Shown one piece after another: positions 10,001 through 17,025 of a stretch of DNA of 64,000 nt (its first letter is position 1; the number at the start of each line of letters is the position of its first letter). The DNA is from 9FT-COMBO-48-23 sp963754385. Its GTDB lineage: Bacteria > Chloroflexota > Dehalococcoidia > GIF9 > UBA5629. A model generated the notes under the pieces. It was not told where the DNA came from and did not search any database. It saw nothing but the letters and a program-made list of their open reading frames with translations. The translations under genes were made by a program, and so were the position numbers. The stretch is from the NCBI GenBank assembly GCA_963754385.1, contig CAVWGE010000005.1, forward strand, positions 62,001-126,000, written 5' to 3'.

Positions 10001-11260
10001 TGAAGGAATGTCTTCGGGAGCTACGAGAGCAGTCAGCGGCAGGCCAAGCATTTCCTCTCGCGTGTAACCGTAGGTTTCAAGTGCGCGGTCATTAGCTTCG
10101 ACGATGCCGTAGTTCTCATCGATAAGGAAGATAATGTCATTGGCGTACTTTACCAGATACTCAAAGTGACTGCGCAGCGCCTGAGATTCAATCTCTGCCT
10201 GATACATCGCCTGATACGCCAGCCTTTGCCTCCGTTGCCAGATGAGCCCGATGACGGCAAGCGCGGCAGCCAGCAATCCAGCGACAGAAGCTATAATCAT
10301 GCCGGACCTAAGGCGCCATACCGAGAGTGCCTCACTGGTATCGAGCTCGGCTACCATATACCAGGGGGAATCGGGAACATGCTTCAGCGCAGCTAATACC
10401 TTTACTCCGCGGTAGTCCTTGCCTTCAACGACTCCCTCTTTCCCCAGTACAGCCATGACAGCAAGTACTTCCTGCTGGCTCAAAGGGACCCTCAATTTGA
10501 GAGCAGCGTCTTTCTGATGGCGCAGCTCGCTCAAAAACAACACCTGGTCACCATCGCGTTCAACCAGAAAAGTCTCGGCGGTTTCGCTCGGCATAGGCGA
10601 GGACTGCAGCATCGGCCAAAGATATTCAGAGGGGTCGATGCAGAAAACCACTGCCCCCAGTGCCGGCTGCGAATCTTGCCCCCAGGGGAAGAGAGGCGCA
10701 ATGACATTCAGCTGCGGGGAATCGCTACCCGGAGGATAATTGAAATCGGTCATGACGGCTTTATGTTCCTCGATGGCAACTGCCAGTTGTGTCAATGTCA
10801 TATCACTAAGACTGTGCACACTATCATTGAGTCTTAGAAGCACACTGCCATTCACGTCAGTCAGCAGTATATCCTGATATGGATAAGCTTTCTCTATGAT
10901 TGCAAACTTGGCAAGGATCTTATCCCTAATTTCAGTATCCGTTGGCGAAGCCATAAACTCTGCTACACCCTCGGTGAAAAATGGACTTCCCGCGAGTACA
11001 TTGGCATTCACCAAACTTTCGTAACGCCACTCTGCAATCTGCTCCGCCTTCAATTGAGCGACGGTTGAAAGTCCACTCTCAAAACGCCGGAGCATTTGCT
11101 GCTCCTGAAAATAGTAGAACAAATATCCCCCAACCAAAATGACAACTGCTACCAGTGCCATTACCAAATATAACCTTGAGGAAGAAGGAGGCCTTATGTT
11201 TTTGGGAGTACCCTTCAGCGGAGCTTTAAATTTTTCTTTGCCCGATTGTTTTCTTGCCAT
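7064..11260 (-). CDS. Membrane hybrid sensor histidine kinase, multi-PAS/GAF with receiver
   Basis: The chosen ATG at 11260 (MARKQSG...) has GGGGAGG upstream and gives 1,398 residues; an earlier in-frame ATG at 11299 lies inside the preceding HTH gene. Order of parts: TM segment (about 30-52), extracellular double-Cache-like sensor (53-318), TM segment (319-341), PAS (365-475), GAF (490-645), three further PAS domains (655-767, 775-888, 897-1013), HisKA with SAGIAHEINNPLTG (phospho-His 1046), HATPase_c with NAETEMK, DNGPGIK and GTGLGLSL, and a C-terminal receiver with LILLDVKMPG (phospho-Asp 1327). The GAF domain contains CVDCTLAKDYPGRCG, a cysteine group that might bind a metal or respond to redox. 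It starts 4 nt after the HTH gene and is probably co-transcribed with it. Confidence 0.93.
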   Translation of the reverse strand: MARKQSGKEKFKAPLKGTPKNIRPPSSSRLYLVMALVAVVILVGGYLFYYFQEQQMLRRFESGLSTVAQLKAEQIAEWRYESLVNANVLAGSPFFTEGVAEFMASPTDTEIRDKILAKFAIIEKAYPYQDILLTDVNGSVLLRLNDSVHSLSDMTLTQLAVAIEEHKAVMTDFNYPPGSDSPQLNVIAPLFPWGQDSQPALGAVVFCIDPSEYLWPMLQSSPMPSETAETFLVERDGDQVLFLSELRHQKDAALKLRVPLSQQEVLAVMAVLGKEGVVEGKDYRGVKVLAALKHVPDSPWYMVAELDTSEALSVWRLRSGMIIASVAGLLAAALAVIGLIWQRRQRLAYQAMYQAEIESQALRSHFEYLVKYANDIIFLIDENYGIVEANDRALETYGYTREEMLGLPLTALVAPEDIPSYRARLRKIQQKGVIVAEAIHQRKDGSTFPVELSGRTIKIEGRPYIQEIIRDITERKQAEEKMQHFNLVLRAIRNVNQLIARRADRDSLLKGACKNFVNTRGYYNAWIALLDESGKLVTAAEAGLGKKFRQMIERLKPGELPYCGREVLKKTGVVVIEDPASECVDCTLAKDYPGRCGMSVRLEYGGKVYGLMTVSAPSGIAGEKEELDLFEEVAGDISFALYSMEQEQERKKAEAEYQTIIRTAMDGFWLTDMQGHFLDVNEAYCRLIGYSRDELLNMSISDVEAIEKPEDTAKHIRKVEKVGYDRFETRHRRKDGEIVDVEVSVNYLSTDSGQMFVLFIRDITERKRVEEMLAGEAIRRRILIEQSRDGIVVLDENGKVYEVNQRFAEMLGYSLEEARELYVWDWEFQFPREQVQEMIRSVDEKGDHFETRHRRKDGTTYDVEISTNGAMFAGHKLIFCVCRDITERKKAEAALRRSEQNFRDSIENSPLGIRIFDKGGKTLYINRALLDMWGYSSIEELEAVPRKQRYTPQSYAEQMERLEKRKRGEQAPLSYEVSIVRSDGQVRYLSASRGELLWNGEKQFQILYQDITEHEKTEEEKRQLEQKAQIASRLASVGEMSAGIAHEINNPLTGVIGYAQLLMDREDVPSDIRRDLAAINDGAQRVAGIVSRLLTFSRQTKLERRLVDINELIESTLALRDYHLRVNNIKVVTRLATDLPETVADPGQFQQVFLNLIVNAETEMKLAHDKGRLTITTEKSGKTIKIYFKDNGPGIKPEFINRIFDPFFTTREVGQGTGLGLSLSYGIVAEHKGKIYAESKPGKGATFIVELPIVTGVELLLKPPEPVAEEPEKAVKARILVVDDEQVVRDLVKRVLAGEGYEVDTVDNADDALKEIEGKRYNLILLDVKMPGISGVELYGSIQKIARSLARRVVFITGDVMAADTEKFLSETKVPHIAKPFNAEQLRREVKRALTGGR

Positions 11261-11264
11261 TTTC

Positions 11265-11456
11265 TTAGCTCGCCTCCCCTTTTGATAGCCACACATCAAC
11301 GGTATCTTTACGGAAACGCAACTGGCGTCCCACTTTGCTCACCGGTATTTGCTTCTGCCTAACTAAGCGATAAACACTTGCCCTTGAAATTCGTAGATAT
11401 CCGGCAAGCTCGGTGGTAGTCATAAATTCTAGTTTCCCCTGGTTTGAAGTTCCCAT
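11265..11456 (-). CDS. Small helix-turn-helix DNA-binding protein (excisionase/BldC-like)
   Basis: The ATG at 11456 with GGGGAG about 10 nt upstream gives 63 residues; an in-frame extension to 11501 lacks a ribosome site. The sequence carries a complete HTH_17 fold: MTTTELAGYLRISRASVYRL (recognition helix), RQKQIPVSKVGRQLRFRKDT and a terminal VDVWL helix. Such proteins bind DNA as monomers or head-to-tail arrays. The gene is followed after 4 nt by the giant hybrid kinase, suggesting a shared regulatory role, possibly DNA binding for a signalling pathway that otherwise lacks an output domain. Confidence 0.85.
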   Translation of the reverse strand: MGTSNQGKLEFMTTTELAGYLRISRASVYRLVRQKQIPVSKVGRQLRFRKDTVDVWLSKGEAS

Positions 11457-11640
11457 TGGCTCTGTTTCTCCCCTTTTTAGCATTGTTGAGCAATACTGCA
11501 CTCTAACTAGATTAGAGAAACATTATTAGTCAACAGTGTACACAATATATCAATAGCAAACAAAGGCCGAAAGACCTATTTAAGCTATTTCTCACGGGTA
11601 CTTTAGTCACATGCTCGATCTCAATGGGGTGGGGTTGCGG

Positions 11641-11666
11641 GATTGCCACGCTTCGCTCGCAATGAC
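11641..11666. repeat. GATTGCCACGCTTCGC... intergenic repeat
   Basis: GATTGCCACGCTTCGCTCGC followed by AATGAC is nearly identical to a block at 35499-35524. A related reverse-oriented copy begins at about 40489 (CATTGCGAGGGGCGTAGCCC). Confidence 0.7.
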
Positions 11667-11685
11667 TTTGGTAGCCCCTCGTGGG

Positions 11686-11705
11686 CACGACCCTAAAGGG
11701 TCGTG
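11686..11705. repeat. Palindromic repeat CACGACCCT-AA-AGGGTCGTG
   Basis: This perfect 9-bp stem with a 2-nt loop lies just downstream of the double-GNAT gene. Its sequence matches half of the 19938-19991 repeat (GCGACCCTTCAGGGTCGTGC). It may also act as a transcript end, but there is no T-tract. Confidence 0.7.
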
Positions 11706-11729
11706 GCTAATTTTCTTTGGAGAAACAGG

Positions 11730-12629
11730 CTAGTCTACGGCTTTCTCATACCATACGGTTTCTCCATGCATCTGAAAGCCCATGGAGCGGTAAAGCGTGA
11801 CAGCCACAATGTTCTGGCTGTCTACGGTTATGTCTATGAGCTCCCGACCTTTGTTCCTAAGATGCAGCAGACCCGCCCGGAGCAGTTTCTTGCCCAGGCC
11901 TTTGCCTCGATAGTCTGTGTCCACACCCAGCATATAAATCCGCCCTCTCCCCTTACCCGTAGACGAGCCTTGACCATATTTTGCCTCAGTCCAGCAATAG
12001 CCGATTGTCTTACCTTCGCTTAAAACCAAAATCACATCATCCGGGCAGTCGCCTCTGATGCTTAGCTCCCAGCCTATGTATTCAGCAGTATTTAGATTGA
12101 AACCCCAGGTGCCCATGAAGCAACGATTTTCAATCCAGGCAAGCAGTCCCTCCTCACCGGCTTTAAGATGCCGAAATTCCAGGCCTGACTGTGTAGCAGC
12201 CTCGAGATTCACACTGGAAGCATCCAACTTTAGTTCATAGAAGCGTCGAACTACCTTAAACCCCAAATTCGACAGTAGTTCCGCCTGCGCTGCCTCAGTC
12301 GCAGGTATGCTCACGTGGGCTACTTTCGCCCCCAGTCCCCTTGCTCGCTTCATAGCGCGGTCAAAAAGCCGCTTAATTACAACTTCTAACTTGTATAAAG
12401 GACTGACACTGGACTCGAGGATTACGCGCCCGATGCCAAGCTCGGGCAGGACATTTACAAAGCCAACGACTACACCACTCGCTTCAGCGAAAAAAAGATT
12501 TTCGCTGACCTGGTAATCAGGCCGGCTCAACAGGTGGGCAAAAACCGCCCCTTCTTTGAGCCGCTCATAGGCGGCAGCATCCCTCGGGTCCTGCGGATGG
12601 CAATACCTGACTGTGAATTTGCCTTGCAT
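11730..12629 (-). CDS. Double GNAT-domain acetyltransferase, MshD-like
   Basis: The 299-residue protein carries two GNAT folds: an N-terminal degenerate one (about 1-150) and a C-terminal intact one with the acetyl-CoA motif MLGVDTDYRGKGLGKKLLRA. The C-terminal half (ENRCFMGTWGFN, GYCWTEAKYG, VDSQNIVAVTLYRSMGF) has the same layout as mycothiol synthase MshD, which acetylates Cys-GlcN-Ins, but double GNATs are common. I chose ATG 12629; an in-frame GTG at 12656 falls inside a palindromic repeat. The gene is divergent from a LmbE/PIG-L deacetylase gene, a pairing relevant to sugar-amine chemistry. Confidence 0.8.
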   Translation of the reverse strand: MQGKFTVRYCHPQDPRDAAAYERLKEGAVFAHLLSRPDYQVSENLFFAEASGVVVGFVNVLPELGIGRVILESSVSPLYKLEVVIKRLFDRAMKRARGLGAKVAHVSIPATEAAQAELLSNLGFKVVRRFYELKLDASSVNLEAATQSGLEFRHLKAGEEGLLAWIENRCFMGTWGFNLNTAEYIGWELSIRGDCPDDVILVLSEGKTIGYCWTEAKYGQGSSTGKGRGRIYMLGVDTDYRGKGLGKKLLRAGLLHLRNKGRELIDITVDSQNIVAVTLYRSMGFQMHGETVWYEKAVD

Positions 12630-12654
12630 TTCTGGATTGCTTCTTTTTACCCTC

Positions 12655-12697
12655 ACCTTATTCCTCTCCCCTCGAGGGAGAGATTAGGTGAGGGGGT
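12655..12697. repeat. CTCACCTTATTCCTCTCCCC palindromic repeat
   Basis: CCTCACCTTATTCCTCTCCC, then CTCGAGGGAGAGATTAGGTG, fold into a long imperfect hairpin. The repeat has a sister copy at 14717-14757 in the opposite arm order. Confidence 0.7.
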
Positions 12698-12708
12698 TTC
12701 TAAATTGC

Positions 12709-12740
12709 AATTGTATCAAGGCAGGTAGTATCATACAATT
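12709..12740 (+). promoter_or_regulatory. 8-bp inverted repeat overlapping a promoter, upstream of LmbE-like gene
   Basis: AATTGTAT (12709-12716) and ATACAATT (12733-12740) are perfect complements 16 nt apart. The right arm contains a -10-like TACAAT (12734-12739), and the left arm lies at the -35 position with a 17-nt spacer (TTGTAT 12711-12716, weak). The layout suits an operator that covers the promoter. Confidence 0.4.
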
Positions 12741-12774
12741 TCATGTTAACACCATCGCCCTGGAGGCTTAAAAC

Positions 12775-13467
12775 ATGACGAAGAATCTTTACGCAATGGT
12801 GATTACACCTCATGCCGACGATGCCGAATACGGTATCGCCGGGACTGTAGTCAAATGGACGCATGAGGGCAAAAAGGTTATATATGTAGTCTGCACCAAC
12901 GGCAACAAAGGCAGCAATGACCCTGAAATGAAGCCCGAGAAATTAGCTGAAATCCGCGAGCAGGAACAGCTAGCCGCCGCCAAGCTGCTCGGGGTAAACG
13001 AGGTCATCTTCCTGCGACATGAAGACCAAGCTCTGGAGGACACACCGGAGTTTCGTAAGGAGCTAGTCCGCTTAATCAGGACCCATCGACCGGAAATCGT
13101 AGCCACCAGCGACCCTTACCGGCGGTATATCTGGCATCGCGACCACCGCATCACCGGTCAAGTCGTGCTGGACGCTGTCTTCCCCTATGCCCGGGACCGC
13201 TGGGCATATCCTGACCTGCTTGAACAAGGGCTTGAGCCTCACAAAGTTAAAGAAGTCCTTCTCTGGGGTGCTGAAGAACCGAACTACTTCAGCGATATTA
13301 CCGACACCTTTGAGATAAAGATGGCAGCCTTGCGCTGCCACCACAGCCAGGTGGGTCACTTTTCTCAAGAATGGAGTGACTTCCTCAAACAAAGATACGA
13401 GAGTTTTGCCGAGGGGAAGGGGTGCAAGCTGGCAGAGGCTTTTTACCGAGCCGAGGTTTGGTGGTAG
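12775..13467 (+). CDS. LmbE/PIG-L family N-acetylglucosamine-type deacetylase
   Basis: The 230-residue protein has the LmbE zinc motif near the N-terminus (TPHADDAEYG: His13, Asp15, Asp16) and the downstream HRDH motif in IWHRDHRITG. These are the ligands and catalytic base of zinc deacetylases such as MshB, BshB and PIG-L, which remove acetyl from GlcNAc attached to inositol, malate or phosphatidylinositol. GGAGG precedes the ATG. The product is cytosolic, with no signal peptide. It neighbours the double-GNAT gene divergently. The natural substrate is not shown by the sequence. Confidence 0.88.
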   Translation: MTKNLYAMVITPHADDAEYGIAGTVVKWTHEGKKVIYVVCTNGNKGSNDPEMKPEKLAEIREQEQLAAAKLLGVNEVIFLRHEDQALEDTPEFRKELVRLIRTHRPEIVATSDPYRRYIWHRDHRITGQVVLDAVFPYARDRWAYPDLLEQGLEPHKVKEVLLWGAEEPNYFSDITDTFEIKMAALRCHHSQVGHFSQEWSDFLKQRYESFAEGKGCKLAEAFYRAEVWW

Positions 13468-13472
13468 GCTAT

Positions 13473-14120
13473 CTAAGCTGACAGCCAGAGAACATCTCCG
13501 CACAGGTTCGGGTCGTGCGACTTCGAAGCAAAGACGGCAAATTCCTTCTTCTCCTTACCTAACACCGTAGCCTCACCATGTCCGGGATATACCTCGGTAT
13601 CATCAGGCAGGACGAAGAGCTTGCTTTCTATAGACCTCACTATCTGCTTGAAGTCAGCAGGTGTTCCGGTTTTCCCCGGACCGCCCGGGAAGATGGTATC
13701 CCCTGATATCAAATACTTGCCCAGCAAAAGGCAAAGGCCTCCCGGAGTGTGTCCCGGCGTATGTAATACTTTGATTTTAAGCTTGCCCAATTCTATGATG
13801 TCGCCGTCATTAAGCTCGATATCCGGACGAGACGGCAGCCTGGCAGCATCCCCGGGATGAATTGCTACCTGAATTTTCAGCCTGGCTCTCAGCTCTCCAA
13901 GCGCTCCGATATGATCGATATGGCTGTGGGTTATCACGATGTACTTTGGCTCGGTACCGGCAAGTTGGCTCAAAATTTTATCAGCTTCACCCGGTGCATC
14001 CACCAACATGCTGTCCCCGGTAGCCTGACAAACCACTATGTAGGCATTGGTGCCGAAAGGGGCAAGCTCCAGCCTGGTTATCCTGACATCACTGTCTTGT
14101 ACCATATTTTCCATTTTCAT
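13473..14120 (-). CDS. MBL-fold metallo-hydrolase (glyoxalase II-like)
   Basis: The protein (215 aa from ATG 14120) has the metallo-beta-lactamase fold signature THSHIDH, the second metal site in HTPGHTPGG, SGDTIFPGGPGK and a final YPGHGEAT. These give the full binuclear metal site typical of glyoxalase II and related thioester hydrolases. An upstream in-frame ATG at 14168 lacks a ribosome site; the chosen ATG has TGGAG about 12 nt before it. The gene ends 5 nt from the LmbE stop on the opposite strand, so they converge tightly. Substrate unknown. Confidence 0.87.
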   Translation of the reverse strand: MKMENMVQDSDVRITRLELAPFGTNAYIVVCQATGDSMLVDAPGEADKILSQLAGTEPKYIVITHSHIDHIGALGELRARLKIQVAIHPGDAARLPSRPDIELNDGDIIELGKLKIKVLHTPGHTPGGLCLLLGKYLISGDTIFPGGPGKTGTPADFKQIVRSIESKLFVLPDDTEVYPGHGEATVLGKEKKEFAVFASKSHDPNLCGDVLWLSA

Positions 14121-14260
14121 TCGTCCCGGGCTCCAAATAACAACCCTGGCCTCAGATTCTAACACCACAGATTAGGGCGGTCAAGAAGAAGTTGTGATGG
14201 CCCGCTCTATCATGCTACGATTGGAACAACGTATCATTCTGCGATTTTGGAGGTGCAGAA

Positions 14261-14707
14261 ATGTCAAACCAACCAACGGAAGCCAGACTTGTCGCCGTCT
14301 GCGGGCTGTACTGCGATGCCTGTCCTGTATTCAGGGCCAGCGGAGATAAAGCCCTCGCCGAGAGAATTGCCCAGGCAAGGGATATTCCTGTCGAGAGAGT
14401 CAGCTGCCGCGGTTGCAGGGCAGAGGAGGGACACATAAAGCTGATGGGAGAACCCGTCTGCCCAACATACACCTGCTGTGTGGAGCAAAAAGGCCTGCAA
14501 TTCTGCTACGAGTGCGCGGATTTCCCCTGCCTCAAGCTGGCGCCCTGTGCCGACAAAGCCCAAATATTGCCTCACAACACCAAGGTTTACAACCTTGTGC
14601 TGTTACAAAAGCTTGGTTTGGAGAAGTGGCTGCAGATGGCACCGCAGCTCTGGAGCCAGTATTTCAGGGGTAAGAAGGAACGCGGCGGAGATAACCTCAA
14701 GGTTTGA
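14261..14707 (+). CDS. DUF3795 cysteine-rich protein
   Basis: The 148-residue protein opens with VAVCGLYCDACPVF and continues with CRGCRAEEG, CPTYTCC, FCYECADFPC and LAPCADKA. This cysteine spacing is that of DUF3795, a family found in anaerobes and thought to bind metal or an Fe-S cluster, with no established reaction. GGAGGTG lies 6-7 nt ahead of the ATG. The gene stands alone on its strand, followed by a palindromic repeat and a methyltransferase gene. Confidence 0.85.
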   Translation: MSNQPTEARLVAVCGLYCDACPVFRASGDKALAERIAQARDIPVERVSCRGCRAEEGHIKLMGEPVCPTYTCCVEQKGLQFCYECADFPCLKLAPCADKAQILPHNTKVYNLVLLQKLGLEKWLQMAPQLWSQYFRGKKERGGDNLKV

Positions 14708-14716
14708 CCTCCAACC

Positions 14717-14757
14717 CGCATTCCTCTCCCTTAAAGGGAGAGGAATAAGGTGAGGGT
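14717..14757. repeat. CATTCCTCTCCCTTAAAGGG palindromic repeat
   Basis: ATTCCTCTCCCTT and AAGGGAGAGGAAT form a perfect hairpin, with AAGGTGAGGGTG behind it. It matches the 12655-12697 repeat in composition and lies between two co-oriented genes. Confidence 0.7.
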
Positions 14758-14783
14758 GAAATCAAGAGAGGAGGTAATATCCT

Positions 14784-15506
14784 ATGTCATGGAAGGGTAA
14801 TTGGAATGGGAGCCCAGATACAAAAAACCATCACGGAGAAGAAATGCTGAGTAATTTTGGCGCCTATGTAAAGGCGGGGCTTCTTATATGTCTTACCTCG
14901 CCAGTAAGACTAGCAAAGAGAATCCGCAGGTTTCAGCCACCGCCTTTTGTCTCCAGCATCGAGGCTCGTATTCTCGAATCCGATCTTAGAACAAAGTTGT
15001 GGTCAGTAGAGGAGATTATTGAACGTTCAGGGATCGAAAAGGGAATGATAGTGTTGGAACTTGGCTGCGGGCCAGGCGTCCATACGATGGACTTTGCCAA
15101 AGCGATAGGCGAAGAGGGTGTACTTTACGCCGTTGATATGCAGCCAAAAATGATATCTAGACTGAAGGAGAAGTTGTCAAAGTCAAAATCAAAATTAGAA
15201 TACAAATACCTCAGTAAAATTGAAACAAAAGTAGCCAATGCTCATGACCTACCGTTGGGTGATAAAACCATCGATTTAGTCGTAATGGTTGGCGTACTGG
15301 GGGAGATACCCGATAAGAGTAGCGCACTTAAAGAAATACGGCGAGTACTGAAACCGGGGGGAATTCTGGCTATAAGCGAAAACCTGATAGACCCAGATTA
15401 TCCGCTTAGAAAGACGACCAGAAAGTATTGTGAACGGGGCGGTTATCAACTAGTAAAGACTAGTGGTAGCTTCTTTAACTATGTTTTGCAGTTTCGGAAA
15501 GTATAG
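14784..15506 (+). CDS. Class I SAM-dependent methyltransferase
   Basis: The 240-residue protein contains the SAM-binding glycine loop VLELGCGPGVHTMDFA (about residues 89-104), the acidic motif YAVDMQPKMI, and the post-core EIRRVLKPGGILAISE typical of Methyltransf_11/25. The N-terminal 70 residues are basic with a hydrophobic patch (YVKAGLLICLTSPVRLAKRI), which may associate with a membrane. GAGGAGGTAA lies upstream of the ATG. The gene converges with degV. The methyl acceptor is unknown; ubiquinone/menaquinone-type or small-molecule acceptors are possible. Confidence 0.82.
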   Translation: MSWKGNWNGSPDTKNHHGEEMLSNFGAYVKAGLLICLTSPVRLAKRIRRFQPPPFVSSIEARILESDLRTKLWSVEEIIERSGIEKGMIVLELGCGPGVHTMDFAKAIGEEGVLYAVDMQPKMISRLKEKLSKSKSKLEYKYLSKIETKVANAHDLPLGDKTIDLVVMVGVLGEIPDKSSALKEIRRVLKPGGILAISENLIDPDYPLRKTTRKYCERGGYQLVKTSGSFFNYVLQFRKV

Positions 15507-15606
15507 GCCATGTCCACAATACCGCCTGTTCTGTTGGTACCGAGTCATTCCAACTCAATTCGGGATGAACAATCAGCCATATCGTTCCGCACTTATGCTG
15601 TGGCAC

Positions 15607-16458
15607 TCATTGTTTGGGCAGTACGCCTACTCCGAGCACATGAGGACCGACATGGGTGCCAATAACCGGACCCACCTTCATCCAGTAGATGCGCTCACGG
15701 GGGAACCTGGAACCAAGCCGCTCAGCTAATATCTTAGCCTCATCCGGTGTGGTGGCATCCTCTATAGCTACCTCTTCGATATCGGGAAAATTCATAACGA
15801 AGTCACCCAGATAATCAATCGCTTTGGCTCTACAGCGCACCCTGGTAACACCCTCGGTAAGACCGTCTCTTATGGTGAGAATGGGATTCACCTTCAGCGC
15901 CGAGCCGAGAAACGCCTGAGCGGTACCGATGCGCCCTCCCTTTCTCAAATATTCCAGCGTATCGAAAGCCAGGCGAAAGTCCACCCTGCCCATACTGCTG
16001 CGGACAACGTCAATCACCTCGTCAAGGCTGGCTCCTGCCTTAGCCGCCTTAGCCGCCGATATGACAATCAGCCCCAGCCCTACCATGGCTGAGAGAGAGT
16101 CGATTATCCCAAGCCGACACTTGCTCTTCATCACCTCCTTACCATCCAGCGCCGCTTTATAGGTAGCACTGAGCTTGGAGGAAATGGTAATGGCCAGAAT
16201 TTCGTCCGTCTCTTTGGTCAGCTTGTCATAGACTGCGGCAAATATTCCCGGGGCAGGTGCTGAAGTAGTCGGCAAGGTCTTATTCTGCTCGAGTCTCCGG
16301 TAAAAATCCTCGGCCTTCAGGTCAACGCCATCCCGGTAGGTCTCAGTACCAATCTCGGTACTGAAGTGAATATTCAGCGGCACTACTGTGATTCCCAGCT
16401 CACTGGCTATCTCAGGCGTCAAGTCGGAAGTGCTGTCGGTAACAACCTTTACTGCCAT
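15607..16458 (-). CDS. DegV family fatty-acid-binding protein
   Basis: The 283-residue protein begins VKVVTDSTSDLTPEIASELG, the DegV signature, followed by YRDGVDLKAEDFYRRL, LPTTSAPAPG and a C-terminal GTHVGPHVLGVGVL. DegV/FakB proteins bind a fatty acid and present it to a kinase (FakA) for phospholipid synthesis. No fakA lies nearby, so that role is inferred from the family. A GGGGGG run precedes the ATG. Confidence 0.9.
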   Translation of the reverse strand: MAVKVVTDSTSDLTPEIASELGITVVPLNIHFSTEIGTETYRDGVDLKAEDFYRRLEQNKTLPTTSAPAPGIFAAVYDKLTKETDEILAITISSKLSATYKAALDGKEVMKSKCRLGIIDSLSAMVGLGLIVISAAKAAKAGASLDEVIDVVRSSMGRVDFRLAFDTLEYLRKGGRIGTAQAFLGSALKVNPILTIRDGLTEGVTRVRCRAKAIDYLGDFVMNFPDIEEVAIEDATTPDEAKILAERLGSRFPRERIYWMKVGPVIGTHVGPHVLGVGVLPKQ

Positions 16459-16511
16459 TGCTTTTCAACCCCCCGTTTAATTTAGCTGAATTTCCGCCGG
16501 CCGAAGCCGTC

Positions 16512-16871
16512 TCACTTTCTGTGAGACCCTGTCGTGGCCAGATTAGTACCCTGCATTAGCCTGCTGATTACGGTGCAAAAATGCTGCCATTCAACTGAGC
16601 GGCTGGTTAGAAACTGGCGGCCTTTATCCGTTATCTGATAATACCTTCTCCCCCTCCCCTCGGTAACCTGCTTCCACCTGGATACCACCAGCCCGTTCTT
16701 CTCCAGTCTGAGGAGCGACGGATAAATCGTGCCGCTTTTCAGTTTGAGGTAGCCACTGGTTATTCGCTCCAATTCCTTGACAATCTGGTAACCGTACATA
16801 GGCAGTCGGTCGACGATGGAAAGAATGATAGGGTCAATAAGCCCTTTTAGCAGCTGCTGGACATACGCCAT
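16512..16871 (-). CDS. PadR family transcriptional regulator (copy 1)
   Basis: The 119-residue protein has the PadR winged helix: LSIVDRLPMYGYQIVKELE, then LKSGTIYPSLLRLEKNGLV and a wing with RRYYQITDKGRQFL. AGGAGGG lies 7 nt before the ATG. It is very similar to the protein at 30350-30712 (shared LLKGLIDPI, GTxYPSLxRLEKNGL, KGRQFLxxRSVEW), so the two are paralogs. The gene is divergent from the S2P-like gene, with two inverted repeats between, and may regulate itself or its neighbour. Confidence 0.9.
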   Translation of the reverse strand: MAYVQQLLKGLIDPIILSIVDRLPMYGYQIVKELERITSGYLKLKSGTIYPSLLRLEKNGLVVSRWKQVTEGRGRRYYQITDKGRQFLTSRSVEWQHFCTVISRLMQGTNLATTGSHRK

Positions 16872-16892
16872 CTTAATTCCCTCCTGAGCCTT

Positions 16893-16914
16893 GTAGTGCT
16901 ATGCCTTGCACTAC
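16893..16914. promoter_or_regulatory. Perfect 7-bp inverted repeat upstream of padR copy 1
   Basis: GTAGTGC (16893-16899), an 8-nt spacer, then GCACTAC (16908-16914). It lies 22-43 nt upstream of the PadR ATG, where an autoregulatory operator would be expected. Confidence 0.45.
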
Positions 16915-16960
16915 TACCTATTGTAATGGGAACTATTCTCCATGTCAATACTCATGCAGC

Positions 16961-17008
16961 CATCTTACGCCTTGCCTCGTTTAGCTACAGCGTTTATACT
17001 GTAAGATG
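16961..17008 (+). promoter_or_regulatory. Promoter of the S2P-like gene flanked by an 8-bp inverted repeat
   Basis: TTGCCT (16972-16977) and TATACT (16995-17000) have a 17-nt spacer. The unit is bracketed by CATCTTAC (16961-16968) and GTAAGATG (17001-17008), perfect complements. AAGGAGAG then precedes the ATG at 17026. The arms could form a transcript-independent operator on both sides of the promoter. Confidence 0.45.
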
Positions 17009-17025
17009 CATTTTAAGGAGAGAAA

